A stretch of DNA of 64,000 nucleotides from Pseudomonadales bacterium. GTDB lineage: Bacteria; Pseudomonadota; Gammaproteobacteria; Pseudomonadales; UBA7239. Location: NCBI GenBank assembly GCA_028280345.1, contig JANQLY010000026.1, positions 17,391 to 81,390 of the forward strand, read 5' to 3'. The position numbers and the translations under genes were made by a program. Positions 55,065-63,301 of this stretch are shown here, one piece after another (position 1 is the stretch's first letter; every line of letters starts with the position of its first letter). The notes below the pieces were generated by a model that saw nothing but the letters and a program-made list of their open reading frames with translations, ran no database searches and was not told the origin of the DNA.

Positions 55065-55277
55065 AAAACCCAGGGTTTTAGGTTCAAAAAAAGACCAAAT
55101 ACCTCGGTATTTTCCACAAATTTTGTGCCTGAAATTGCAAAACTGTGAACCCGATCTATAAACAAACTATGGCCAAACAGTAATGTAGGTACTGTCTGTG
55201 GCGTTATTTTATTTTTAGCCAATTTTTTAGCCGGTACTTTTAGCCAAACTTTGAAGTCACAGACAAGGGGATGTCGT

Positions 55278-55838
55278 ATGACTCTGTTGCTGCTCGTTAT
55301 CGGGATTGCAGGGCCTGGCATAGCATTCAAGGCACTTGCCCCGAGACATTTTAGCCTCGCCAGTTACCTGCTCGGACAGGCGATCTTCTTCACACTCTAC
55401 ACAACGAACCTGTTTTATATTTTTACACGGCTGCCGACGATTCCGGCCTTTGTGCAACTGATTCTGCTCATAACCGCGGCAGGCCTGATTTTCCGTCCGG
55501 TGTTTGTGTCCTGCTATGAATCGTGGAATTCCATGGTACTCGCGCGCAACTACAAGTGGCTTGAGTTATATACCCCATCTCTCTCCTACATTGCCTGCAT
55601 GGCAGCTCCGCTCGGCTTTGCGATCAGCGCGCTGATCGCCGGTGCATTTGAAGCGAATATCGCCGCATTTATGCCCGCCTATATAAACTATCTATATGCA
55701 ATCACCACCGATATTCAATGGCGCCTGTTGTGCTATTTGAGCGGCAGTGTCGGCATGCTATTGCTCATCACCTATCGTATCGCCAGCCTTGCTGACGGTG
55801 GCGACTGGCAGGATAATCCTTCCGCCTCCCTGCGCTAA
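55278..55838 (+). CDS. Hypothetical polytopic membrane protein
   Basis: A 186-residue protein with about five hydrophobic segments (around residues 1-20, 30-52, 60-80, 105-130, 155-175), ending in a short polar tail. The ATG at 55278 is chosen because AAGGGG precedes it; a TTG at 55251 extends the frame but is unlikely. No family recognised. It precedes the aldolase/SDR fusion by 87 bp, same strand. Confidence 0.55.
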   Translation: MTLLLLVIGIAGPGIAFKALAPRHFSLASYLLGQAIFFTLYTTNLFYIFTRLPTIPAFVQLILLITAAGLIFRPVFVSCYESWNSMVLARNYKWLELYTPSLSYIACMAAPLGFAISALIAGAFEANIAAFMPAYINYLYAITTDIQWRLLCYLSGSVGMLLLITYRIASLADGGDWQDNPSASLR

Positions 55839-55925
55839 AACCCGCAAACCTGCTGTGAACCTGTGTAATTGATGCAAGCCAGGGTATGATCTGCGCTGGT
55901 AAAATTTTGGGTGCAGAAGCAGATA

Positions 55926-57905
55926 ATGAAAAACCTCTGGAACAACGACGAAGCCGCCGACTTTGAACACTCTGATCTCGCGATGCGCGTCTACACTTCG
56001 CGCCTGCTTGGACGCGATGCCGACCTAGTGTTACACGGTGGCGGCAACACATCAGTAAAGTCCTCCATTACCAATATTTTTGGCGATGAAGAAGCGATTC
56101 TGTTTGTCAAAGGCTCCGGCTGGGATTTAAAAACCATCGAAGAACCAGGCTTCTCACCCGCCCGCCTCGACGTTTTGCAGCGCCTCGGCCAACTACCCAC
56201 CATGACTGATACAGAAATGACCCGTGAGTTAAAAGCATCCATGGTAAATCCGTCGGCACCTTCTCCATCTGTTGAAGCGATTCTGCATGCACTCATTCCT
56301 CTCAAGTTTGTTGACCACACCCACACCGATGCAGTGGTAGCGATCAGTAATACCGCCAATGGCGAAGCCCTGCTCAAGGATATTTACGGTGACTCAGTAC
56401 TGATTCTGCCTTATGTCATGCCCGGATTTGTCCTCGCCCGCCAGGTGTATGAAGCAACGCGCGATGTTGACTGGGACAAACTTGAAGGCATTGTATTGCT
56501 ACATCACGGACTGTTTACCTTCCACGATGACGCCAAAACCAGCTACGACAACATGATACGACTGGTGAGCCAGGCAGAAGACTATCTGAAGTCTGTTGAT
56601 GCCTTCGACAGCCTCGCTGAAGCAAGCTATACACCAAACGATGACGACTATTTGCAACTGGCCGCTGCACGCAAGCAATGCTCGGATTTATTTGGCTATC
56701 CGATGCTCGCTCGCTGGAAACAGGATGCATTGAGTACTGGTTATGCAAGTCTCGACAATATTGACAGCATTGCCACCCGCGGCCCGGTGACCCCGGACCA
56801 CACACTGCATACCAAGCGCATTGCGGCTATTTTTGACGACAACCCCGCCACAGGTATTGATCGCTTTGTTACGGATTACCAACAGTATTTTGCAAACAAC
56901 ACGGATGGCTCCCTCACCTGCCTTGACGCAGCACCGCGCTTTGCGGTGTGGAAGAACAAGGGTTGTATCGTATTCGGCGCAAACGCCAAACGCGCCGGTA
57001 TTATTAGCGACATTCTCGACCACACCCTCAAAGCCGTACAGTGGGGTGAGGCGCTCGGCGGCTGGCAAGCACTCTCAGAACAGGAAATTTTTGAGCTTGA
57101 ATACTGGGAGCTTGAACAAGCCAAACTCAAACTCGCCCCCTCACGCGCCGAGTTTGATGGCAAGGTAGCGATCATCACTGGCGCGGCTTCCGGTATCGGC
57201 AAGGCTTGCGTGGAAGCATTTCTCTCCAAAGGCGCTGCTGTAGCGGCTCTTGATATTAACCCAGATATTATCGAGCTGTTTAATGCGGGCAATGTGAAAG
57301 GCATTGTTTGTGATATTACTGATGACACCTCCATTAAACAGGCAGTACAACAGTGTGTAGCCACTTTTGGTGGTATTGATATTCTCGTTAGCAACGCCGG
57401 GGCGTTTCCACCGAGTGTGAAAATTGCCGACATGGACAGCGCCACCCTGCAACAGTCCATGCAGCTCAACTTTAACGGCCATATTAGTATGATGCGCGAA
57501 TGTGCACCGTTTCTCGAATATGGTTCTGACCCAAGTATTATTCTTATGGCGTCAAAAAATGTACCGGCCCCTGGGCCCGGCGCTGGTGCTTACTCCGCGG
57601 CAAAAGCAGCGCTCACTCAGATGGGCCGTGTCGCGGCGATGGAAATGGGCGAGTCTGGCATCCGCGTAAATATGCTGCATCCGAATGCGGTATTTGATAC
57701 TGGTGTATGGAGTGACGAGATTTTGCAAAAACGCGCTGAACATTACGGCTTAAGTGTAGCGGAATATAAAACCAGTAATCTGTTAAAAACAGAGATCACC
57801 TCTGCCGATGTGGCACAACTTGTTGTTGCCATGGCTGGTAACAGCTTTAGCAAAACCACGGGTGCGCAAATCCCCATTGATGGCGGCAACGACCGTGTTT
57901 TATAA
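55926..57905 (+). CDS. Bifunctional class II aldolase / short-chain dehydrogenase
   Basis: About 659 residues. The N-terminal ~410 residues are a class II aldolase/adducin domain with the zinc ligands of KFVDHTHTDAVVA, the LHHGLFTF segment and HGGGNTSVK phosphate-binding loop. The C-terminal ~240 residues are a classical SDR with AIITGAASGIGKA, LVSNAGAFPP, and YSAAKAALTQ catalytic Tyr-Lys. This fusion matches the rhamnulose-1-phosphate aldolase/lactaldehyde dehydrogenase type: an aldol cleavage followed by oxidation of the aldehyde or alcohol. Substrate sugar unknown. ATG 55926 is preferred; GTG 55911 is possible. Operon with a cupin. Confidence 0.85.
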   Translation: MKNLWNNDEAADFEHSDLAMRVYTSRLLGRDADLVLHGGGNTSVKSSITNIFGDEEAILFVKGSGWDLKTIEEPGFSPARLDVLQRLGQLPTMTDTEMTRELKASMVNPSAPSPSVEAILHALIPLKFVDHTHTDAVVAISNTANGEALLKDIYGDSVLILPYVMPGFVLARQVYEATRDVDWDKLEGIVLLHHGLFTFHDDAKTSYDNMIRLVSQAEDYLKSVDAFDSLAEASYTPNDDDYLQLAAARKQCSDLFGYPMLARWKQDALSTGYASLDNIDSIATRGPVTPDHTLHTKRIAAIFDDNPATGIDRFVTDYQQYFANNTDGSLTCLDAAPRFAVWKNKGCIVFGANAKRAGIISDILDHTLKAVQWGEALGGWQALSEQEIFELEYWELEQAKLKLAPSRAEFDGKVAIITGAASGIGKACVEAFLSKGAAVAALDINPDIIELFNAGNVKGIVCDITDDTSIKQAVQQCVATFGGIDILVSNAGAFPPSVKIADMDSATLQQSMQLNFNGHISMMRECAPFLEYGSDPSIILMASKNVPAPGPGAGAYSAAKAALTQMGRVAAMEMGESGIRVNMLHPNAVFDTGVWSDEILQKRAEHYGLSVAEYKTSNLLKTEITSADVAQLVVAMAGNSFSKTTGAQIPIDGGNDRVL

Positions 57906-57923
57906 GCGTTTATAGATTGTGCT

Positions 57924-58265
57924 ATGAAAATAACCAGCCTTGGCACATTGCCAATCACAGAAGTTTCGCATAACCCGACAATTAAGAAGCAAATGATGAT
58001 CGGCTTTGACGAGTTAAGGCCACTTGCACAATTTTCTCGTGCAGTGTTTCCTCCTGGTGAATACGCACCTGGTCACAGCCACAGTGATATGGCCGAAGTG
58101 TTCTTTGTTGAAAGCGGCAATGGTGTTATCAATATCAACGGCACTGATCATACCCTTGGCGCCGGGGATTGTGTGACGGTCGAAATCGGCGAAAAACACG
58201 AGCTACGCAACGACAGTAGTGATGAAAACCTTGTGGTTATTTACTTCGGGGTTTTTATGTCCTGA
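57924..58265 (+). CDS. Cupin-domain protein
   Basis: A 113-residue single cupin. Metal-binding motif 1 reads GHSHSDMAEVFFVESG and motif 2 LGAGDCVTVEIGEKHELRN, with His/Glu ligands. Small cupins of this kind bind sugars or act as isomerases or dioxygenases. 18 bp after the aldolase/SDR gene, likely co-transcribed and perhaps acting on the same carbohydrate. Confidence 0.85.
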   Translation: MKITSLGTLPITEVSHNPTIKKQMMIGFDELRPLAQFSRAVFPPGEYAPGHSHSDMAEVFFVESGNGVININGTDHTLGAGDCVTVEIGEKHELRNDSSDENLVVIYFGVFMS

Positions 58266-58354
58266 TCAATGCAATAGATTGCATTGCTTTAAAAACCTGC
58301 TATGCTCGCCACAGTGACAGGGCTTCTGTGTTGCATCTGAATCAGGGAGTGAAT

Positions 58355-58549
58355 GTGTTTAATTTCAAATTTATCTTTCGCGTAAGATTTATCTACGGTC
58401 TGCTTATCTGTGCAGCACTAACTGCCTGTGCATCCGAGCCGCCGGAAAGCACCGCCATTGACGAAGGACAAAGCGATGCCAGACCTGTCGGACTTATTAA
58501 CTGGTGCAAGGAAAACAGGGAGCATATCGAATGCCGGGATCTCGAGTAA
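58355..58549 (+). CDS. Lipoprotein signal and linker, likely N-terminal fragment of a frameshifted BTLCP peptidase
   Basis: A 64-residue reading frame from GTG 58355, with AGGGAG 5 bp upstream (an earlier in-frame GTG is at 58328). It has a lipobox LLICAALTAC followed by a polar linker and LINWCKENREHIECRDLE before a TAA. The Cys-bearing end looks like the start of a BTLCP (transglutaminase-like cysteine peptidase) domain. The catalytic part continues in another frame at 58531. Adding one base at 58546 would join both into one lipoprotein of about 188 residues. Could be a real mutation, a sequence error, or a programmed frameshift. Confidence 0.6.
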   Translation: MFNFKFIFRVRFIYGLLICAALTACASEPPESTAIDEGQSDARPVGLINWCKENREHIECRDLE

Positions 58550-58920
58550 CACTTGACGAACAGCGTTTCGCCGAACTGGAAAAAACCCATTACAACATTA
58601 TCAAGACCGTCAAATACATGACGGACAAAGAGCAGTACAACAAACTTGAGGAATGGACAGACTGTTCCACAGGCAAGGGGGACTGCGAGGACTTTGCCCT
58701 ACAGTTTCGCCAGGATCTTGAAGCTCTAGGCTGGCCCGAAGACTGTATGGGACGCGCTACCTGCTTTACAGAAGACAACGAATTTCATTGCGTGTTGTTG
58801 GTGAATACTGACAAAGGTACCTACGTACTCGACAATCGCTTTAAAACGGTTATGGCCTGGAAGGACTGCAACTACCGCTGGGACTATGTGCCCAGGTATT
58901 TAAAAGAATCTATAGCTTAA
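58531..58920 (+). CDS. Transglutaminase-like cysteine peptidase (BTLCP/DUF920), likely C-terminal fragment
   Basis: A 129-residue frame with the complete catalytic triad of BTLCP proteins: Cys52 in GKGDCEDFALQFRQ, His86 in NEFHCVLLV and Asp101 in TYVLDNRF. It begins RVTLDEQRFAELEK, which in other family members is the middle of a longer, exported protein. As it stands it has no signal peptide. It overlaps the lipoprotein fragment (58355-58549) by 19 bases in a different frame. ATG 58531 has GGGAG 8 bp upstream, so coupled translation of two separate products is a less likely alternative. Relatives include LapG-type periplasmic proteases. Confidence 0.7.
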   Translation: MPGSRVTLDEQRFAELEKTHYNIIKTVKYMTDKEQYNKLEEWTDCSTGKGDCEDFALQFRQDLEALGWPEDCMGRATCFTEDNEFHCVLLVNTDKGTYVLDNRFKTVMAWKDCNYRWDYVPRYLKESIA

Positions 58921-59344
58921 AGGTAATTTTCAGGCAGCTCAGCGTAAAAATCACACAGGCAACAAGAAAGACATAACCGCCCCAGCTAAATTCGGTAATA
59001 TTGACAAAGAAGTCCACGGCAAACTCCGCCATAGGCCCCGTGGCTTCTGCCATCATTTTCTCGACCATCGTGCCTTGCTCCTTGTGCCACATATGCTCAA
59101 TTGTCGGAAATAACAACGTAGCCCAGACACCCACCGCAGAAAAAATTGACAGACGTTTCATTCCCATGAAAATAAATACTGGTGCAGATAACGCGCATAA
59201 AATAACAATATAAGACTCTATTTCTGCAATACTGTTGTAATTTACTTCACCATATACCGGTAATTCAGTTAGCGGCAAAAATACACCAACAGCGATTGCC
59301 GATGCAGATAAAATAATGATGAGAGTTAGTATCGGGTTTTGCAT
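58910..59344 (-). CDS. Hypothetical membrane protein
   Basis: A 144-residue protein with four hydrophobic segments (about residues 1-22, 43-62, 65-85, 118-140). Start at ATG 59344 with GGAAG 8 bp upstream; the frame extends to GTG 59359. Overlaps the GNAT gene stop (59326) by 19 bases, so coupled to it, and the BTLCP gene end by 11 bases in convergent orientation. No family recognised. Confidence 0.5.
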   Translation of the reverse strand: MQNPILTLIIILSASAIAVGVFLPLTELPVYGEVNYNSIAEIESYIVILCALSAPVFIFMGMKRLSIFSAVGVWATLLFPTIEHMWHKEQGTMVEKMMAEATGPMAEFAVDFFVNITEFSWGGYVFLVACVIFTLSCLKITFKL

Positions 59345-59904
59345 TGGGTTTGCTTCCACTCCTGTTGATTTATTGTGTATAGCACATGCTCACGTAGTGA
59401 GCTTGCCTCCGGCACACTCGGGTGCTGAAAGTTTTGATGGGTATTGTGCAAGCCAAGTTTTTTCATAACCCGTTGTGAGCGCAGATTACCTGTTGTAGTA
59501 AAAGATACAATTTCAAGTAAGTCGAGTGTTTCAAAACCAAATGCTAATGCTCGTTGTGCAGCTTCCGTAGCATAGCCTTTGCCCCAAAATTTATAGGCGA
59601 GGCGCCAGCCGATTTCAACACAGGGTGTAAACGACAAATCAACTCGCGGCTCGTGCAAGCCGACAAAACCGATAAATGCGGTACTGTCTTTTTCCTCAAC
59701 AGCCCACAAGCCCCAGCCACGACGTTTTATATCCGCTTTGATGATCTCTGCCATATCATCACTTTCACTGCGATCTAAAATACCCGGGAAATATTCCATC
59801 ACCTTTGGATCAGCATTTAGTGCAGCAAAAGGTTCGTAATCATCTGCATGCCACTGGCGCAGGATCAGTCGCGGCGTATCCAGACTGGCAGATATATCCG
59901 GCAT
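59326..59904 (-). CDS. GNAT family N-acetyltransferase
   Basis: A 192-residue RimJ/RimL-type acetyltransferase: TPRLILRQWHADDYEPF at the N terminus, CVEIGWRLAYKFWGKGYATEAAQ with the acetyl-CoA-binding Q/RxxGxG/A pattern (GKGYA), and GNLRSQRVMKKLGL at the end. Acceptor unknown, possibly an amino-terminal residue or a small amine. Starts 7 bp after the RDD gene stop. Confidence 0.85.
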   Translation of the reverse strand: MPDISASLDTPRLILRQWHADDYEPFAALNADPKVMEYFPGILDRSESDDMAEIIKADIKRRGWGLWAVEEKDSTAFIGFVGLHEPRVDLSFTPCVEIGWRLAYKFWGKGYATEAAQRALAFGFETLDLLEIVSFTTTGNLRSQRVMKKLGLHNTHQNFQHPSVPEASSLREHVLYTINQQEWKQTQCKTRY

Positions 59905-59911
59905 TTAAAAA

Positions 59912-60412
59912 CTAGGTACAGGTAATAACTTTTGTGTTACCGGCATAATCGTGAATACAGCGTTTTTGTTTACCAAAAATAAACAGAATATTCACTAACG
60001 AAAACAGACCACCAACAATGGGTACCTGACCTGGCAACATATAGGTTGCATAGCGTGGCAACAGATTGCGCACCGCATTCGGCAGTTCGCCTTCAAGGGT
60101 GACAATTTTTATCCCGATCAGTCTTTTACCAATCGTTTGACCGGCGGTTACCAACAGATAGCCGTTAAGAATAAGAAATACCACCAAACCCGCTACAAAC
60201 AGCATTATGCTATAGGCAAAAGATGGTTGCTGGCCTTCCATGATGCTGTCAAAACCGCCGGTAAAATACATCAGTGGCACACTAAAACAGGATATGATAA
60301 TCGTATCGAGAAAAGCCGCACCCAGGCGCGACCAACGCGATGCAAGCTCTGATTCTGTAGCCGAAGCTTCTACCAGATCTGCTTTAGGTGTTGAATAAAC
60401 ATTATTTTCCAT
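59912..60412 (-). CDS. RDD family membrane protein
   Basis: A 166-residue inner-membrane protein with the RDD signature ASRWSRLGAAFLDTIIIS (Arg-x-x-x-Arg and Asp) in the first helix, GQTIGKRLIGIKIV in the loop, and three hydrophobic segments. The N terminus reads ENNVYSTPKADL, a short leader also seen in the protein at 52064. RDD proteins are thought to be transporters or osmotic-stress membrane proteins. Same-strand neighbours on both sides. Confidence 0.85.
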   Translation of the reverse strand: MENNVYSTPKADLVEASATESELASRWSRLGAAFLDTIIISCFSVPLMYFTGGFDSIMEGQQPSFAYSIMLFVAGLVVFLILNGYLLVTAGQTIGKRLIGIKIVTLEGELPNAVRNLLPRYATYMLPGQVPIVGGLFSLVNILFIFGKQKRCIHDYAGNTKVITCT

Positions 60413-60480
60413 ATTGATCTCCCTGATTGTGTTAATTACTTTTACAAAAGAATGCGCCGCTTACACCGTAAAGTGTTTGA

Positions 60481-60942
60481 TTAATCACTACCTTGCTTGG
60501 CTGTTACCATCATCGTAGCAGAAGCCGTGGCAAGCAAATCCCCATCGTCGCTAAATAGTTCGCCTTCGGTAAATGCCACACGACGACCCTGTTTTATTAA
60601 TGTGCCAAGTGCATAGACACGACCCTTTTGTGCGCCGCGTAGATAGGTGGTTTTCATTTCAACCGTAACACCACCAATCGGGTTGTCGGGATTTTGCCCT
60701 GGTAAACTGAGAAAAAACACCCGCGCCATACAGGCATCAAGCAATGTAGCGACCATACCACCGTGCAAAGTGCCATGGCCATTGATATGAATCTCATCAA
60801 CATTGAGCGCCACCTTGTACTGACGCCCTCTCGGCCCATCAACAAAACCAAGGTCTTCAACCCCCACATGGGAGCTGAAACCGTAATTATAACCATAACC
60901 GTTATTGGGCTGATCTTGTTGGGTGTTCACATCATCTGACAT
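60481..60942 (-). CDS. PaaI-type thioesterase
   Basis: A 153-residue hotdog-fold thioesterase: HINGHGTLHGGMVATLLDACM carries the HGG and Asp-containing active helix, followed by GGVTVEMKTTYLRGAQKG and FTEGELFSDDGDLLATASATMM. Hydrolyses aryl- or acyl-CoA. Forms a likely operon with the LLM oxidoreductase upstream (48 bp gap). Role: releasing or clearing CoA esters in a catabolic pathway. Confidence 0.85.
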   Translation of the reverse strand: MSDDVNTQQDQPNNGYGYNYGFSSHVGVEDLGFVDGPRGRQYKVALNVDEIHINGHGTLHGGMVATLLDACMARVFFLSLPGQNPDNPIGGVTVEMKTTYLRGAQKGRVYALGTLIKQGRRVAFTEGELFSDDGDLLATASATMMVTAKQGSD

Positions 60943-60990
60943 ACTGCTTCTCTATTCTGTATCCGGCTTGCATCTGACCACTTGTCACAA

Positions 60991-61857
60991 TTAAAAGCGA
61001 CGAATCACATCATTGGCAAACTGTTCCATCATACGCTTTTTATCATCGAGTGATGAGCGCTCACCAAGTGCAAACGCAAATGGCATATTGATGCCCGATG
61101 TCATGCCGGTGTCCTGCAAACTTTTAAACAAATCCAGCGTCGGTACAGCATACACACCGACCAGGGTTTCAAACGGCAAGTGATCACGACCATACTGTTT
61201 GCGCAAGTCCTGTAGAGTGCTCATCAGAACAGGCACCTCCTCCGGTGTGTTACCTGCACCGATCCAGCCATCGCCGAGCAGTGCTGTGCGCCGCAGAGCT
61301 ACCGGTGCTGCACCACCAAAGTAAAGTGGCACTTTGTAGTTTGAAGTTGGGCTAATTTTAATTGGCGGAAAATCAAAATGCTCACCGTGGAATTCATACA
61401 TTTCTCCCTGCCACAGCCCCTGCATGACTTCGAGCATTTCATTCATACGTTGACCCCGGCTTTTGAAATCAACGCCAAACACATCAAACTCTTCCTTCAT
61501 CCAGCCCGTACCTACACCGAGAATAAAACGTCCTTGCGACAATATCGACAGCGTCGCCGCCTGCTTGGCGACCTCTACCGGGTGGCGACACGGCAACACA
61601 TAAATACCACAGGTAAGCTTGATACGCTTGGTCACGGCGGCAATCGCTGCAAACGACGTCCACATATCCGGGTATTCACTGTTCTCGGTTTGTGGCGGTC
61701 GACCATCATCCGAATACGGGTAGTCTGCTGCCATGGACGCAGGATAGAGTGCATGATCAGCACTCATTAAACCTTCAAAGCCAAGCTCTTCGGCAAAAAC
61801 GGCAATGTCACACAACTGCTCCGTTTCTGCCCAGGTAATCGCTTGCCAGAATTTCAT
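60991..61857 (-). CDS. LLM-class flavin-dependent oxidoreductase
   Basis: A 288-residue luciferase-like TIM-barrel enzyme (F420- or FMN-dependent type): AEELGFEGLMSADHALYP near the N terminus, ILGVGTGWMKEEFDVFG, and GGAAPVALRRTALLGDGWIG toward the C terminus, all typical of the TIGR03619-like subfamily. Whether it uses F420 or FMN cannot be decided. Operon with the PaaI thioesterase and MBL gene on the same strand, suggesting oxidation of a lipid-like or cyclic substrate. Confidence 0.85.
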   Translation of the reverse strand: MKFWQAITWAETEQLCDIAVFAEELGFEGLMSADHALYPASMAADYPYSDDGRPPQTENSEYPDMWTSFAAIAAVTKRIKLTCGIYVLPCRHPVEVAKQAATLSILSQGRFILGVGTGWMKEEFDVFGVDFKSRGQRMNEMLEVMQGLWQGEMYEFHGEHFDFPPIKISPTSNYKVPLYFGGAAPVALRRTALLGDGWIGAGNTPEEVPVLMSTLQDLRKQYGRDHLPFETLVGVYAVPTLDLFKSLQDTGMTSGINMPFAFALGERSSLDDKKRMMEQFANDVIRRF

Positions 61858-61879
61858 TGTTACTTATTCACTTTGAAAA

Positions 61880-63175
61880 CTATTTAAGTTTGGCATTGAT
61901 TTGTGCAAGTCGATTATCGAGCCAGCCCTTTTCCCAAAAATTGGTGTCGCCAACGCGCTCCACAAGTTTTTCGAACACTGCGCGAGCAAGAGCACGCACC
62001 ACAGGATTATCCGGACTGTGCTGTTGCAGAGCCTCAACAATAATTAACGCTTTTTCCAACTGATTACTGAAAAGTTTTTCATAACCGGAGTTAACCACAC
62101 GATCCACACCGGCAAGCTCAACAAGCTCAGCATAGGCAGACACCGGCTCCTGATCAAACAGCTCGGAAGTTTGCCGCGCCTTGAACCAGCCCATATAGCT
62201 TTCCCAAATCGTGCGTACCGCCCAACTTACCTTGCCATAACCCTCACCCACTTCATAGTCTGCAGGTAAGCGAACCGTTTGCATCAACGTATAAATATCT
62301 GTACCCGCATTAATTCCTCTGAGGGTTTCTTTATGCACATAGCTGACCGCTTTCTCAAGTCGATTCAGACATGCAGTAATTAACTCCTGCCCCTGGATTG
62401 GCTCGAAGTGGCCAGTAATCAGTGTTTCCGGTTGCAACTCACGTACCAGTTGCAGTGACTGCAAATACGGTTCCATATAACGGTATTTATCGCCGCGTAT
62501 CGTGTTGATATTCGGAAAGTGGGGAAACAGTGGCCCGAAGGTATTACCACTGAATAAAATTTTATGCTGTGGTAGCCACACAATACAGCTGTCGATGGTC
62601 TCACCACCTGGCGTGGCGTAAAGTTCAAAATCGATACCACCGAGGCTGAAACAATACTGCTCATCAAAAGTTACATCCGGTACCGGCTTATCCTGGATCA
62701 GAGCATCGGGATTATCTTCCGCGGTTTTGATCGCGTAATCGATGGTTTTTTGAAACCAGATATAAGACTGGCTCTGGCGTTGCTCTGCAATGCGTTCATC
62801 ATCGCGTTGACACGCAGCATTATTTTGCTGGGCAATCACGAGGCTTTTAGCAATGCCTTTGTCTGGCTGCCCCGTTTCGCGAAAGTGCCCAACACCTCCA
62901 ACGTGATCCACATGTCCCTGGGTCAACAAAATATAGGCTGTTGGCTCACTGCAAACCTCATCAAATAATTTTTTATGGTGCAGTGCCTCAAAGCCCATAC
63001 CGGTATTGATAATCACCCGGCCAGCATCAGTTACCACCATATACGCATTGGAAGTACCTTCCGAGCAGTAAATGAAGTCATTAATTGCGATAGCTTTTTC
63101 AAGACTGGCCGGCTCCATTTCAAAAAACGTGCGGCGGTTCTTTATCAGGTCATTGACTTGTTGTTCGGTACTCAT
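61880..63175 (-). CDS. MBL-fold hydrolase with alkyl-sulfatase-like tail
   Basis: A 431-residue metallo-beta-lactamase-fold protein. GHVDHVGG is at residues 87-94 and the third metal His group is in LITGHFEPIQG; ATPGGETIDSC holds the Asp-rich segment. The C-terminal ~150 residues (TWESYMGWFKARQTSELF, then EKALIIVEALQQHSPDN) match the dimerisation domain of SdsA-type alkyl sulfatases. May hydrolyse sulfate or thio-esters. Starts 22 bp before the LLM gene on the same strand. Confidence 0.85.
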   Translation of the reverse strand: MSTEQQVNDLIKNRRTFFEMEPASLEKAIAINDFIYCSEGTSNAYMVVTDAGRVIINTGMGFEALHHKKLFDEVCSEPTAYILLTQGHVDHVGGVGHFRETGQPDKGIAKSLVIAQQNNAACQRDDERIAEQRQSQSYIWFQKTIDYAIKTAEDNPDALIQDKPVPDVTFDEQYCFSLGGIDFELYATPGGETIDSCIVWLPQHKILFSGNTFGPLFPHFPNINTIRGDKYRYMEPYLQSLQLVRELQPETLITGHFEPIQGQELITACLNRLEKAVSYVHKETLRGINAGTDIYTLMQTVRLPADYEVGEGYGKVSWAVRTIWESYMGWFKARQTSELFDQEPVSAYAELVELAGVDRVVNSGYEKLFSNQLEKALIIVEALQQHSPDNPVVRALARAVFEKLVERVGDTNFWEKGWLDNRLAQINAKLK

Positions 63176-63301
63176 TTCTCTCTATGCTCTTTTTAAACTA
63201 TTTCACTGCCATGCTATGACTCTTTATTGCCATCTTTGCCTTTTACTATCCTGATCTACTCTGATCTACCTGGAAACATATTTTCAAGGCTGTAACGATA
63301 C

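Noticed and set aside
63240..63275. Direct repeat CTGATCTAC twice before the sulfotransferase stop
   Set aside because: Only 9 bases, two copies in AT-rich spacer; likely chance.
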